DNA of 56,561 nt from Leptolyngbyaceae cyanobacterium SM1_4_3 (lineage in GTDB: Bacteria > Cyanobacteriota > Cyanobacteriia > Elainellales > Elainellaceae): NCBI GenBank assembly GCA_012031415.1, contig JAAUTN010000007.1, positions 1 through 56,561 of the forward strand, given 5' to 3'. The notes below the pieces were generated by a model. That model was not told the DNA's origin, made no database searches, and saw only the letters and a list, made by a program, of their open reading frames with translations. The translations under genes and the position numbers were made by a program. Below are positions 44,860-54,169 of the stretch, one piece after another. Numbering within the stretch: the first letter of the stretch is position 1; each line of letters opens with the position of its first letter.

Positions 44860-45127
44860 TAACCTTACAGAATCAGTGCCACTGGGTTTAAACCTCTTAT
44901 TCCGTTGGGAAATGTGCAAGTCCCAATCATTCGCTAAATTTTCGTTGGCTAATCATTTACTAATTTTGTTTACTAACTAACGTTACGAGTCCTGTACTAG
45001 ACGCTTTATTTTTACGGTTAGACTACTGGGATGACTACAATCGAAAACAACCTGGAGGAGTAGTCTGGGAAGAATCTAGAGGCATTTGCGGGCGAGATGC
45101 TCACGACTCGTGAATCGAGTATGTTCA

Positions 45128-45174
45128 GATTTTTGTGTAGATGCGGGCATTTTGTCCGCATCTACACAAAAATC
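45128..45174. repeat. Inverted repeat with AAATCAGTCT tail, copy 1
   Basis: GATTTTTGTGTAGATGCGG (45128-45146) pairs perfectly with 45156-45174. AAATCAGTCT follows directly. A diverged relative with the same tail lies at 49563-49609. It is located about 60 bp upstream of the SRPBCC gene. Confidence 0.7.
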
Positions 45175-45235
45175 AAATCAGTCTGGATGAATCTACGATG
45201 CGGTGTTTAGTGGCTGGTTGCGCGAGGAGTTGTCG

Positions 45236-45832
45236 ATGTTGAGCTTTTGGGTTCGATTTGTTCACCGAGATTCAAATCGGGTTCGTCCTCTCGTTGGCAC
45301 TTATCAAGCAATTAGCTCGGCATCGGTCGATGCTCTATGGCAGAAAGTTGTGAACTTAGCAGATGTATCGTGGCATCCACTCCTTGCCAGCACGAATGTT
45401 CCTAAAGGTCTGATTCCAAAACCAGGATTGATCTATCAGGCGGTGACGCGGCGATTTCCAATTCCGATTCAGATTTTTGTGGAGCGGGTGTCGCCCAGAG
45501 AGCTTTTGAGCGTCAGGGTTTTAGCAATTCCTGGAGTTGAGGAACGAGTGACGTATCGGGTTGAGTCTACGGTTTGGGGAACTCGTGTGTCTTACTCGGT
45601 GACGCTTAAGGGCTGGCTCTCTCCAGTTGTGTGGTCGTTTATTCGCCCTTATGCTTCCAGGGTAGCGGCGGAGTTGGCCCATGCGGCGGAGCAAGAACTT
45701 CAGGCGATGCGAAGCAATTCTGCTTCCGGGGTAATCGCTCCTTCTCCTCCATCTAAATCAATTGGCAGCAGCTTTCAAGATCTTTTGAGTGTTCTAATCC
45801 TGGTGTGCGGGGCTGGCTGTTGGGTGCAGTGA
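45236..45832 (+). CDS. SRPBCC-fold-like protein
   Basis: The protein has 198 residues from ATG 45236, which has GAGGAG 6 bases upstream; a longer frame from 45203 lacks such a site. The N-terminal two thirds look like a START/SRPBCC small-molecule-binding fold: STNVPKGLIPKPGLIYQAVT, then IFVERVSPRELLSVRVLAIP and VTYRVESTVWGTRVSYSVTL followed by a long C-terminal helix. The tail ends in a short hydrophobic stretch (LLSVLILVCGAGCWV). The ligand is unknown. Confidence 0.65.
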   Translation: MLSFWVRFVHRDSNRVRPLVGTYQAISSASVDALWQKVVNLADVSWHPLLASTNVPKGLIPKPGLIYQAVTRRFPIPIQIFVERVSPRELLSVRVLAIPGVEERVTYRVESTVWGTRVSYSVTLKGWLSPVVWSFIRPYASRVAAELAHAAEQELQAMRSNSASGVIAPSPPSKSIGSSFQDLLSVLILVCGAGCWVQ

Positions 45833-46070
45833 GCCAGGGCTATCAGACGCGGTAGGGGGAACCTTTGGAGCTATTTGTTGCGGATTTGGCTGAATCAGAA
45901 TTGTAAAGGTGTCTTAGCGTTTGGTGGCGATCGCTCAATAGTTTCTAGCAGACAGTTTCAATAGCTGTTTGTCAGGCATTTCCAGTTAACCCACGCCTGC
46001 CAACGGTAGAATCAACACGTAGGAAGATACATAAACTACCCCGACTATTCTAAAGCGGGTGGAGAGTACG

Positions 46071-47141
46071 ATGGTCAAAACTCTGGATACTGGCGCAGTG
46101 TTAGAAGTACTCAGACCTGTGCAAGACCCTGAACTCTGCAAGAGTTTAGTGGAGCTAAACATGATTCGCAACATCAAAATCGACGAAGGCAACGTTAGCT
46201 TTACGCTGGTGCTAACTACGCCTGCTTGCCCATTACGTCAGTTTATTGTCGAAGAATGTGAGCAAGCGATTAAAACCCTCCCCGGTGTAAGTAACATTTC
46301 AGTTGAAGTGACGGCAGAGACACCTCAGCAAAAATCCTTGCCCGATCGCACTGGCATTGAGGGAGTTAAAAACATTCTGGCAGTCTCTAGCGGTAAGGGC
46401 GGCGTAGGCAAAAGTACTGTCGCAGTCAACGTTGCAGTCGCACTGGCGCAAACTGGCGCAAAAGTTGGATTAATTGATGCAGATATTTACGGACCGAATG
46501 CACCGACGATGCTGGGGCTAGCAGATGCCAAAGTAGCGGTGCAGCAAGGACCCCAGGGAGAAGTGCTGGAACCTGCTTTTAACTATGGCGTGAAGCTGGT
46601 TTCAATGGGCTTCCTGATTGACCCCGACCAGCCTGTAATCTGGCGCGGGCCGATGCTCAATGGAATTATCCGACAGTTTCTCTATCAGGTTCGTTGGGGA
46701 GATTTGGATTATCTAATTGTGGATATGCCGCCTGGAACAGGCGATGCCCAGTTAACAATGACGCAGGCAGTGCCAATGGCAGGCGTAGTGATTGTTACCA
46801 CTCCGCAAACCGTAGCATTGCTCGATTCTCGTCGGGGCTTACGGATGTTCCAACAGATGCAGGTGCCTGTTCTAGGAATTGTGGAAAATATGAGCTATTT
46901 TATTCCACCAGATGCGCCCGAAAAGCAATACGACATTTTTGGGTCAGGTGGTGGCGAAAAAACCTCTAAGGAGCTAGATTTGCCGCTGCTGGGCTGCATT
47001 CCGCTGGAAATGTCCTTGCGGCAGGGGGGCGATCGCGGCATTCCCATTGTGGTTGAATTCCCGGACTCTGCCTCAGCCAAAGCATTAAAGGCGATCGCCC
47101 AACAAATCGCAGCACGAGTTTCCGTCGCTGCCCTCACCTGA
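46071..47141 (+). CDS. mrp: Mrp/ApbC iron-sulfur carrier ATPase
   Basis: The protein has 356 residues from ATG 46071 with GGAG 6 bases upstream; an in-frame GTG at 46059 is less likely. An N-terminal MIP18/DUF59 domain (VLRPVQDPELCKSLVELNMI) precedes the ParA-type ATPase with deviant Walker A SGKGGVGKST (107-116). The usual CxxC of many ApbC/Nbp35 proteins is absent: the segment reads NMSYFIPPDAPEKQYDIFGS. It is a P-loop carrier in Fe-S cluster transfer, important in a photosynthetic organism. rodA follows after 29 bp. Confidence 0.92.
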   Translation: MVKTLDTGAVLEVLRPVQDPELCKSLVELNMIRNIKIDEGNVSFTLVLTTPACPLRQFIVEECEQAIKTLPGVSNISVEVTAETPQQKSLPDRTGIEGVKNILAVSSGKGGVGKSTVAVNVAVALAQTGAKVGLIDADIYGPNAPTMLGLADAKVAVQQGPQGEVLEPAFNYGVKLVSMGFLIDPDQPVIWRGPMLNGIIRQFLYQVRWGDLDYLIVDMPPGTGDAQLTMTQAVPMAGVVIVTTPQTVALLDSRRGLRMFQQMQVPVLGIVENMSYFIPPDAPEKQYDIFGSGGGEKTSKELDLPLLGCIPLEMSLRQGGDRGIPIVVEFPDSASAKALKAIAQQIAARVSVAALT

Positions 47142-47170
47142 CTTTTCTTTGCCCTTCTCTCTTATCTCTT

Positions 47171-48427
47171 ATGCTGCAACGATCTGTAGTCCGTCTAAGC
47201 TGGCGAACCCTCCTCCAACCCTGGCAAGAAGTAGATTGGCTGATGGTTTTCTTGTCCGTCGCACTTACTGCGATCGGCGGCATCTTTATCCGCAGTACAG
47301 AACTTAATCGTGGGTCCAGTGATTTTTGGTGGCAGCACTGGGTTGTTGGCGGCATGGGGCTGGTGGCGGCGCTGGCGATCGCCCGCTCCCGTTACGAAAT
47401 TTTAGTGCAGTGGCGCTGGATCATCTACGCCATCACCAACTTCTCCTTGCTGGTCGTCATCCTGGTTGGGACAGATGCCAACGGCGCTCAAAGCTGGCTA
47501 GAGGTAGGTAGCTTCAACGTCCAACCATCCGAGTTTGCCAAAATTGGGCTGATCGTCACCCTGGCAGCTGTAATGCAGGAGCGAACCGCGTCTACGATTT
47601 CTGCAATGCTCAAAGTGTTGCTGATCACAGCAGTTCCCTGGATTTTAATTCTGCTTCAGCCAGACTTGGGCACCTCCCTCGTATTTGGAGCGATTACGCT
47701 AGGAATGCTCTATTGGGGCAATGCAAATCCGGGCTGGCTGATCCTGCTAGTTTCCCCCCTGGTTTCGGCTATTCTGTTTGGCGTATATTTACCTGCCTGG
47801 TTAGGCTGGGTTGCCCTGATGATCATCATCGCGTGGCGCACCCTTCCCTGGAGTTGGTATGGGGCGCTGGGGGCAGCGGCAGTCAACCTGGTTTCTGGAG
47901 GGCTAGGACACGTTCTGTGGGAGTTGCTGCAAGACTATCAAAAGGATAGGCTAATTCTTTTCTTAGATCCTGATAAAGACCCGACCGGCGGCGGATATCA
48001 CCTGATTCAATCAAGAATTGCGATCGGGGCCGGACAGCTTTGGGGACGCGGGCTAAATCACGGTACCCAGACCCAACTCAACTTCATTCCAGAGCAGCAT
48101 ACCGACTTTATTTTTTCGGCCATTGGGGAAGAGCTTGGATTTGTGGGCTGCATAGCAATCATCTTTGCATTTTGGCTAATTTGCTTGCGTTTGGTAATCA
48201 TCGCCCAAAATGCCAAAGATAATTTTGGGTCTTTGCTGGCGATTGGTGTTCTGTCGATGATTGTGTTTCAGGTTCTTGTTAATATCGGCATGACGATTGG
48301 GCTTGCGCCGATTACAGGAATTCCTTTGCCCTGGCTCAGTCATGGGAAAGCGGCACTATTGACCAATTTCATTGCGCTCGGATTAGTCGAATCGGTAGCT
48401 AATCATAGACATAGGCTGAGGTTTTGA
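47171..48427 (+). CDS. rodA: RodA-type SEDS peptidoglycan glycosyltransferase
   Basis: The protein has 418 residues and about ten membrane helices. The SEDS signatures NGAQSWLEVGSFNVQPSEFAK near 100-120, LQPDLGTSLVFG and HTDFIFSAIGEELGFVGC are all present, then GITGIPLPW-type APITGIPLPWLSHGKAALLT near the end. RodA polymerises lipid II during cell elongation with its partner PBP2. It is 29 bp after mrp and probably cotranscribed. Confidence 0.93.
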   Translation: MLQRSVVRLSWRTLLQPWQEVDWLMVFLSVALTAIGGIFIRSTELNRGSSDFWWQHWVVGGMGLVAALAIARSRYEILVQWRWIIYAITNFSLLVVILVGTDANGAQSWLEVGSFNVQPSEFAKIGLIVTLAAVMQERTASTISAMLKVLLITAVPWILILLQPDLGTSLVFGAITLGMLYWGNANPGWLILLVSPLVSAILFGVYLPAWLGWVALMIIIAWRTLPWSWYGALGAAAVNLVSGGLGHVLWELLQDYQKDRLILFLDPDKDPTGGGYHLIQSRIAIGAGQLWGRGLNHGTQTQLNFIPEQHTDFIFSAIGEELGFVGCIAIIFAFWLICLRLVIIAQNAKDNFGSLLAIGVLSMIVFQVLVNIGMTIGLAPITGIPLPWLSHGKAALLTNFIALGLVESVANHRHRLRF

Positions 48428-48496
48428 AGGCAGCACGGGTCAGGGAAACGGGATAGACTTTTAGATAAAGTTAAATATCATTAGCAAAAAGAAGCC

Positions 48497-48691
48497 ATGA
48501 TTCTGCCAGGTTCAGCCGTTCGAGTCAAAAATGTAGACGACACCTACTATGCCTTTCAGGGCTTAGTGCAGCGGGTCAGCGATGGCAAAGCAGCCGTTCT
48601 ATTTGAGGGTGGCAACTGGGATAAGCTAATTACCTTTCGTCTGTCGGAATTAGAGTTAGTAGACGCGACCGCAGGGCGTAGCAAAAAATAA
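48497..48691 (+). CDS. ndhS: NDH-1 subunit NdhS
   Basis: The 64 residues match cyanobacterial NdhS ([20 protein letters not shown], then [35 protein letters not shown]). It has an SH3-like fold and provides the ferredoxin-binding edge of the photosynthetic NDH-1 complex on the cytoplasmic side of the thylakoid. It is a single gene 70 bp after rodA. A hairpin-rich spacer follows. Confidence 0.92.
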   Translation: MILPGSAVRVKNVDDTYYAFQGLVQRVSDGKAAVLFEGGNWDKLITFRLSELELVDATAGRSKK

Positions 48692-48853
48692 CTCAAACCC
48701 AGTCCTGAATAAGGCATTTTGGGTTATGTATGAGTTATCACAAATTCGTTACACCACACTCTTCTCATAGGGTGTGGTGTTTGAGTAAGTTTAGCCCTGC
48801 TTTGCCTGGATAGGGGGCTTAAAGCCTCTTCTACAAATGAGTATGTACGCCCT

Positions 48854-49531
48854 ATGCGCCTTCCTTTGCCTCAGTTTTCTACCCAAAACCGTCACCCCAG
48901 CTACATTGCAGAAGTGATCGAAACTGCAACGACGGAATTTTTGGCTCAATGTCTGGAGCCGGAGGATTTAAGCTTTGCGGCGATGCCACCGTTTGGCAGT
49001 TGGGTAAAGGCGGCTGATGAGGAGTCGGGAAACCAAATTTATGCAGTGGTTTATCATGTGACGACTAGCCCAATCGACTCGATACATCGAGCTAGAGCAT
49101 TAGGACTATCTTTGCAGGATTTGCGAGAACAGCAGCCACAGATTTTTGCCATGCTGAAAACGGAATTCCGAGCGGCGATCGCAGGCTTTCAACCGCGCCG
49201 CACTTCCAACAACGGCTACGGGAATGGCACTCTGCTCAGCGACACAATTCACCAACACCTGCCGCCCCGTCCACCCCAGATTCACCAAGCGGTCTATTAC
49301 TGCGAGTCAGAGGAGGTGGTTCAATTCAGCGAAAAGCTAGATTTTCTCAGAACGCTGCTCCAGGTCAGAAATGCTCCAGTTGAAAGTTTGGCGGCCGCTG
49401 CCATCCGAGAAATATACCAGTTGCGTCAGGGCGATCGCACCTGGTTAGTCCAGGCAGGGCGATCGCTCAGCATCCTACTCAAAGACGACTACGATCGGCT
49501 GCGCGTCATCCTCGACCAAATTTACCTCTAA
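48854..49531 (+). CDS. HAS-barrel-like hypothetical protein
   Basis: The 225-residue soluble protein begins YIAEVIETATTEFLAQCLEP and continues PPFGSWVKA..IYAVVYHVTTSPID, a pattern like the HAS barrel found at the N-terminus of HerA-type ATPases, but no ATPase follows. RARALGLSLQDLREQQPQIF and a C-terminal QGDRTWLVQAGRSLSILLKD segment complete it. Homologues seem widespread in cyanobacteria. Function is unknown. Confidence 0.65.
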   Translation: MRLPLPQFSTQNRHPSYIAEVIETATTEFLAQCLEPEDLSFAAMPPFGSWVKAADEESGNQIYAVVYHVTTSPIDSIHRARALGLSLQDLREQQPQIFAMLKTEFRAAIAGFQPRRTSNNGYGNGTLLSDTIHQHLPPRPPQIHQAVYYCESEEVVQFSEKLDFLRTLLQVRNAPVESLAAAAIREIYQLRQGDRTWLVQAGRSLSILLKDDYDRLRVILDQIYL

Positions 49532-49562
49532 ACACCACTCAACTCCTAAAGGAACGTGTCCA

Positions 49563-49609
49563 GTTTTTGGTGTAAGTGTGGACATAATATTCGCGTTTAC
49601 ACCAAAAAC
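49563..49609. repeat. Inverted repeat with AAATCAGTCT tail, copy 2
   Basis: GTTTTTGGTGTAA (49563-49575) pairs with TTACACCAAAAAC (49597-49609), and the tail AAATCAGTCT follows as in the copy at 45128-45174. A pyrimidine-rich stretch with CCTCCCTCCTCCCTCCTC follows near 49730. Confidence 0.65.
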
Positions 49610-49823
49610 AAATCAGTCTCTCAAGTTGCGTAGAACACATACTACTCTCACCGCAAAGCATTTCCTAGTTCCGCAATCCCCGACTAACCCCTCTGACCCA
49701 ACCTCTCCAAGAGATTCGTCCCTCCTCCCTCCTCCCTCCTCATCTTTCCTACACAACTCGGTTATCCTGGTGTGGATCGTGTCCCTGATTCGTCATCTAC
49801 CCTAGAGGACTTGTCCTAAGCCT

Positions 49824-51935
49824 ATGCACATCGAACCAGTTGTTTCCTTTGCCATCCTGCTAGCGGTCATCTTAATTGTCCCCATCTTTTTCGAGCGGTT
49901 GCGCCTGCCTGGATTGGTTGGGCTACTCGCCGCAGGAGTCGTGTTAGGTCCAAATGGCTTGAATCTGTTCCAAACCGATTCAGAAACCATCAGGCTGCTC
50001 TCTGACATTGGCTTAATCTACCTGCTGTTTATGTCAGGGTTAGAGGTTGACATTGAGCAATTTCAAGCCACCAAACATCGCTCAGCAGGCTTTGGTTTCT
50101 TCACATTCATCGTGCCTCTGATCTTTGGCACGATTGTAGGACGGCTTTTTGACTTTGGATGGAATCCGGCGATTCTAATCGGCTCTCTATTTGCCTCTCA
50201 CACGCTGCTGGCTTATCCTATCGTCAGCCGCATGGGAGTTGTCACCAACGAAGCCGTGACCGTGACTATTGGGGCAACTATCTTTACTGACATTGGGGCG
50301 CTGCTGGTTTTAGCAGTTTGTGTTGGCATTCATGGTGGCGACTTTGATACTTTTAGCCTGGTCAGGTTGCTGCTGTCGCTTGCAATCTACTCTGCCCTTG
50401 TGTTGTTTGGGTTCAACTGGCTCGGCAAAGAATTTTTTCGGCGATCGGGTGACGAAGAAGGCAACCAGTTTCTATTTATTCTCCTGGCGGTCTTTGTTGC
50501 CGCAGTGGGAGCTGAGGTTATTGGGGTCGAAAAGATTGTTGGGGCATTTTTAGCAGGGCTAGCGGTTAACAACGCGGTTGGGGAAGGCCCAGTCAAAGAA
50601 AAAGTGCTGTTTGTTGGCACGGTGCTATTTGTGCCAATTTTCTTTATTGACCTGGGTTTGCTCATTGATATTCCAGCATTTATCGGCAGTCTGGGGGCAA
50701 TTCAGTTAACCCTGGCGACTGTTGTAGGGTTAATTAGCAGTAAGTTTCTGGCTGCTCTTCTCGCCAAGCTAGCCTATCGGTACAGTGTTCGCGAAATGAT
50801 CACAATGTGGTCGCTGTCGATGCCTCAGGTGGCTGCAACGCTGGCTGCGACACTGGTAGGGGTACGAGCTGGGCTACTGACAGAGGATGTATTAAACGCA
50901 GTCATTGTTTTGATGCTGGTGACAGCAACTCTAGGGCCCCTGATTACGGCTCGCAGTGCCGTCGGATTGATTCCAGCCGCGAGTAGCCTGGAACCCGGAA
51001 GTCCTGTTGCTTGGGGAGAGGAGGTGTCTAGTCAGGCTTTAACGGTAGTGGTACCCGTTTATAACCCTCAAACAGAGCGCTATTTGATTGAGATGGCGGC
51101 TCTACTGGTTAAGCATGAGTCGGGTAAGGTCTTTCCTCTTTCGATCACGGCGGCTCATGCTCACATGGATGCTCCTGAGTTAAAGAAAGCGTTGCAGGGA
51201 AGCGATCTGCTGCTAAACCGCGCAACTGAAATGAGTCGCGGATTTGGGGTGGAGGCTGAACCGCTGCTACGCATTGATGACAGTATCGCTCAGGGAATCA
51301 GCCGGGCCAGTCGGGAGGAGAACGCCAACCTGATTATCATGGGTTGGGGAAGAACGACAGGACTGCGGGCGCGGCTGTTTGGCAACGTGATTGATAGCGT
51401 TCTTTGGGCTTCTCACTGTCCGGTTGCGGTGACTCGTCTGCTCGATTCGCCGACCAGTTTTCGCCGAATTTTGGTGCCGATTGAAAACCTGACGCAGCAG
51501 GCTGTGCGAATGGTGCGGTTTGCTGAGGTTTTGGCCGATGAGAACCAGGCACAGGTGACGCTGCTGCACGTGTGCGATCGCCATGCTTCTGCAAATCGCG
51601 TGAGCTGGATGGAGTCACAGTTAAAGCTGCTATTAGCCAAATGCTCTCCAAACAGCAATTCTGAGGTTCGCATTGTCCCCAATGATGATGTTGCGGGTGC
51701 GATTTTGCAGGAGGCTCAGTCTTACGATCTGGTGGTGCTGCGATCGCTGCGGCGACGGGTTAGCGTTGGCGAACTCGCAATCAGCGATGTCACGACTCAA
51801 GTAGTGAAGCAGCTAACCTGCTCTCTAGTGATGTTAGGTGAACCTCAGCGTCAGAGCAGTGCCCTACTTACCAACATTCCTAATACCCCGATTGCCAGCA
51901 TTCCTGATCAGCCGAAGCCTGTGGTTGAGGGGTAG
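49824..51935 (+). CDS. CPA2 cation:proton antiporter with tandem Usp domains
   Basis: The protein has 703 residues. Residues 1-395 carry about 12 helices of the Na+/H+ exchanger (KefB/NapA) type: LPGLVGLLAAGVVLGPNGLN, the LFASHTLLAYPIVSRMGV region, and GVEKIVGAFLAGLAVNNAV. The C-terminal 300 residues form two UspA-like domains (VVVPVYNPQTERYLIEMAAL; ILVPIENLTQQAVRMVRFAE), the first with MGWGRTTGLRARLFGNVIDS, an ATP-binding-type GxxG segment. It sits in a cytoplasmic or thylakoid membrane and exchanges Na+ or K+ for H+; the ion cannot be told. Confidence 0.9.
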   Translation: MHIEPVVSFAILLAVILIVPIFFERLRLPGLVGLLAAGVVLGPNGLNLFQTDSETIRLLSDIGLIYLLFMSGLEVDIEQFQATKHRSAGFGFFTFIVPLIFGTIVGRLFDFGWNPAILIGSLFASHTLLAYPIVSRMGVVTNEAVTVTIGATIFTDIGALLVLAVCVGIHGGDFDTFSLVRLLLSLAIYSALVLFGFNWLGKEFFRRSGDEEGNQFLFILLAVFVAAVGAEVIGVEKIVGAFLAGLAVNNAVGEGPVKEKVLFVGTVLFVPIFFIDLGLLIDIPAFIGSLGAIQLTLATVVGLISSKFLAALLAKLAYRYSVREMITMWSLSMPQVAATLAATLVGVRAGLLTEDVLNAVIVLMLVTATLGPLITARSAVGLIPAASSLEPGSPVAWGEEVSSQALTVVVPVYNPQTERYLIEMAALLVKHESGKVFPLSITAAHAHMDAPELKKALQGSDLLLNRATEMSRGFGVEAEPLLRIDDSIAQGISRASREENANLIIMGWGRTTGLRARLFGNVIDSVLWASHCPVAVTRLLDSPTSFRRILVPIENLTQQAVRMVRFAEVLADENQAQVTLLHVCDRHASANRVSWMESQLKLLLAKCSPNSNSEVRIVPNDDVAGAILQEAQSYDLVVLRSLRRRVSVGELAISDVTTQVVKQLTCSLVMLGEPQRQSSALLTNIPNTPIASIPDQPKPVVEG

Positions 51936-51960
51936 ATTTTTCTATAGTGCAAACTTCTTT

Positions 51961-51990
51961 CTATTCAGCCGCACCAGGTGCGCTGAATAG
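51961..51990. terminator. Bidirectional terminator hairpin
   Basis: CTATTCAG-C-CGCACC pairs with GGTGCG-CTGAATAG with one bulged C. It lies between the antiporter and cnaT, two convergent genes, 25 bp and 16 bp from their stops. Confidence 0.7.
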
Positions 51991-52006
51991 CGCTACCGAA
52001 TTCACA

Positions 52007-53068
52007 TTAGCTGGGAACGGCTACAAAGGCGCTGACAGCAGCTTTCAACTGCTGCAATTTTGCCTGGGCCTGTCCAGAAGTGAGGAGCATTTCTGCTTGA
52101 GCTAAACCCGATTGGAGATCAGAACTGGCACCACAGCGCCAGAGATAAAAGCCACCATTCCAGATGGCAGACTGCATCATCTCGATCGCTTTTCCTTGCA
52201 GCACCGCCTGGATGTCCTCGACTAGCTGCGTCATGCTGGTCAGAGGAACGTCTTTACCCGCCAGGTCATAATCGCGGCAGGACAGCAGCAGCCGTTCTAA
52301 AGCCGAACCGTCCGGTTGTCCTAAGCCAATGATGGCAGTGCGATCGCGGGGCAGGTCACAGCTTCCTTCTAAGCCTTTGACAGTGGCGAACTGGCTCACC
52401 CCGCGCCGCGCAAAAGCTTCGGTGAACATGGTTTCGGTGGGCGGATGGACGAATCCAGCAATAACCTGAGCCTTTCCGGCATAGGGCGACCAGATTAACT
52501 CAACGGTTGCTAGCGGTGGGCGTTTGCCAATCTGATCGCGGTAGGCAACTAAGCCCTGCGCCAGCGAAAAGTGATAGGGCAGATAGACAAATCCCAGTCC
52601 AGTTTGTTCTAAAACGGTTTGCACCTGGTCGAGGGACAGGGCCCAGTTCACCCCTAGCCCGTGCCAAACTTCAATCAAGGGAATCCCATGTTTAGTTGGC
52701 ATTCGATCGCCCCCATGCAGGATCACGGGACAATCTGCGGCGGCTAACAGCAGAGCGGTAATGGGGCTGAGGGGCGCAGTGCGCGATCGCCCATCATAGG
52801 GAATTCCCAGCACCGTTACCGGGTGGGTAGAAGCGATCGGCTGTAGCTTTGGCCCAAGCTGATCGTAGGCATCGAGAATGCCCGCTAGTTCTTCACCTGT
52901 GGGGCGCTTGATGCGATGAGCGATCATAAATGCGCCGATTTGAGCCGGGGTTGCTTCCTGGGTCAACATCATCCGGGTTGCTTCGGCTGCTTCCCAGCGC
53001 GTTAAATCTTTGCGGGTATGCGAACCGCTACCGACTTTTTGCAATAACTCCCTGAACGCATCGCTCAT
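52007..53068 (-). CDS. cnaT: CnaT-type anthranilate phosphoribosyltransferase-family protein
   Basis: The protein has 353 residues. An N-terminal helical domain (LTRWEAAEATRMMLTQEATP AQIGAF) and the nucleoside-phosphorylase-fold core with GIPYDGRSRTAPLSPITALL and ILHGGDRMPTKHG are those of TrpD2-type proteins, which lack the canonical GTGGD site of TrpD. Located 47 bp downstream of ntcB on the same strand, it corresponds to cnaT (all0601), which lies next to ntcB in Anabaena and is required for expression of the nir operon. It is a soluble protein whose chemical role is unclear. It is named by synteny and similarity. Confidence 0.8.
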   Translation of the reverse strand: MSDAFRELLQKVGSGSHTRKDLTRWEAAEATRMMLTQEATPAQIGAFMIAHRIKRPTGEELAGILDAYDQLGPKLQPIASTHPVTVLGIPYDGRSRTAPLSPITALLLAAADCPVILHGGDRMPTKHGIPLIEVWHGLGVNWALSLDQVQTVLEQTGLGFVYLPYHFSLAQGLVAYRDQIGKRPPLATVELIWSPYAGKAQVIAGFVHPPTETMFTEAFARRGVSQFATVKGLEGSCDLPRDRTAIIGLGQPDGSALERLLLSCRDYDLAGKDVPLTSMTQLVEDIQAVLQGKAIEMMQSAIWNGGFYLWRCGASSDLQSGLAQAEMLLTSGQAQAKLQQLKAAVSAFVAVPS

Positions 53069-53115
53069 CGCCTTAGCCCTGATAAAACATAAAAGTATCC
53101 TTCTGAATAGCGCCC

Positions 53116-54087
53116 CTAGTAGAGCCGAATCTGACAGTGAGCGGCAGACGGGGAAGCGTCGGCATTGAGTTGAGGCAGTTTTGCAGCATCGCTTTCTGGG
53201 GTAAATAGCTGATGCACCAATTCTCGAAAACGCTGAATCGGAGGAATCTGTAGCCGATCTTGAGTCGTTACTAAAACTACTTGTCGAATTAAAACAGGTG
53301 CCTCGGTTGGGCGAACTGCCAGCGTCGTATCGAGTTGAGCATCCAGAATAGCAGCTTTGGGCAATAGGGCGATTAGTTTTCCCTGACGCACAACTCCCCG
53401 AAAGGCATCAAGCGTGTTGAGTTCTAGCACAGCGTTGAGCGCTGCACCCTGGCGCTGAAACTGCTCTTGTACGAGCCGCTGCATTCCATAGCCATCCTTA
53501 AACACAACCTGGGGATAGCGCACTAGCTCAGTCCAGGGCACCTGCTTGTACTGAGTCAGGGGATGACCTGCCGCCATCAAAATTTCGACTGGCTCGTTAT
53601 AAAGAACGTCCGTAACCATTTCTGGCGTTGCGGTAAGAAAGCGATTGTTCATCACGATCGCCACATCCACCAGTCCATCTTTCAAAACTTTGAGGGCGCG
53701 ATCGCTCCCCAGTGATGTCACCCGCAACTGCACGTCTGGATAATCTTGACAAAAGCGCTGAAGCACAGGCGGCAGATAGTAAGCACAAACGGAATGAATC
53801 GCGGCAATGCACAGTTCCGGCTGCTTGCCTTCGCGCAGGTCTACTAGTTCTTGGGTGGCAGTTTGCCATTCCTGACAGATTTTGCGGGCCCGGGGGAGGA
53901 AGCGATCGCCCGCCAGGGTCAACTTCGCTTGAGCAGTTCGGTGAAACAGTGGCAACCCCAAATCTGCCTCCAGGCTTTGCACTTGGCGACTAATCGTAGA
54001 CTGCGTTACGCCACAGAGCCGGGCCGCTTGCTGAAAGTTACCCGTCTCCGCCACTGCCAAAAAAGCTTTCAACTGCTCTAGACGCAT
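53116..54087 (-). CDS. ntcB: LysR-type nitrate assimilation regulator NtcB
   Basis: The product has 323 residues from ATG 54087 (MRLEQLKAFLAVAETGNFQQ); the longer frame to 54171 overlaps the promoter. The N-terminal HTH (ARLCGVTQSTISRQVQSLEA) and the effector domain (ELCIAAIHSVCAYYLPPVLQ, VTSLGSDRALKVLKDGLVDV) match NtcB, which activates nir/nrt nitrate assimilation genes together with NtcA. The neighbour cnaT and the NtcA-like promoter support this. A CbbR/RbcR-type regulator is the main alternative. Confidence 0.78.
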   Translation of the reverse strand: MRLEQLKAFLAVAETGNFQQAARLCGVTQSTISRQVQSLEADLGLPLFHRTAQAKLTLAGDRFLPRARKICQEWQTATQELVDLREGKQPELCIAAIHSVCAYYLPPVLQRFCQDYPDVQLRVTSLGSDRALKVLKDGLVDVAIVMNNRFLTATPEMVTDVLYNEPVEILMAAGHPLTQYKQVPWTELVRYPQVVFKDGYGMQRLVQEQFQRQGAALNAVLELNTLDAFRGVVRQGKLIALLPKAAILDAQLDTTLAVRPTEAPVLIRQVVLVTTQDRLQIPPIQRFRELVHQLFTPESDAAKLPQLNADASPSAAHCQIRLY

Positions 54088-54127
54088 GGAGATGTAGCCA
54101 AGATCACACTTTATTTGCAATAGCACG

Positions 54128-54169
54128 ACCTTAGCGGATTTCAGAATCCTGTTTGGTAGGCTAATGCAC
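54128..54169 (-). promoter_or_regulatory. Predicted NtcA-activated promoter of ntcB-cnaT
   Basis: Reading the reverse strand, GTG-CATTAGCC-TAC (54169-54156) is followed by exactly 22 bases and then TAAGGT (54133-54128). The consensus of NtcA class II promoters is GTA-N8-TAC, about 22 bases, TAN3T; only one base of the operator differs (G for A). The -10 box lies about 41 bp from the ntcB ATG, leaving a leader of about 35 bases. Confidence 0.6.

Noticed and set aside
44747-44980. 77-codon frame after pntB
   Set aside because: It runs through two hairpins, including the CTGCGACTTCT element, and shows no family features.
49578-49805. 75-codon frame before the antiporter gene
   Set aside because: It starts inside an inverted repeat and reads through a CCTCC-rich tract; composition is that of non-coding DNA.
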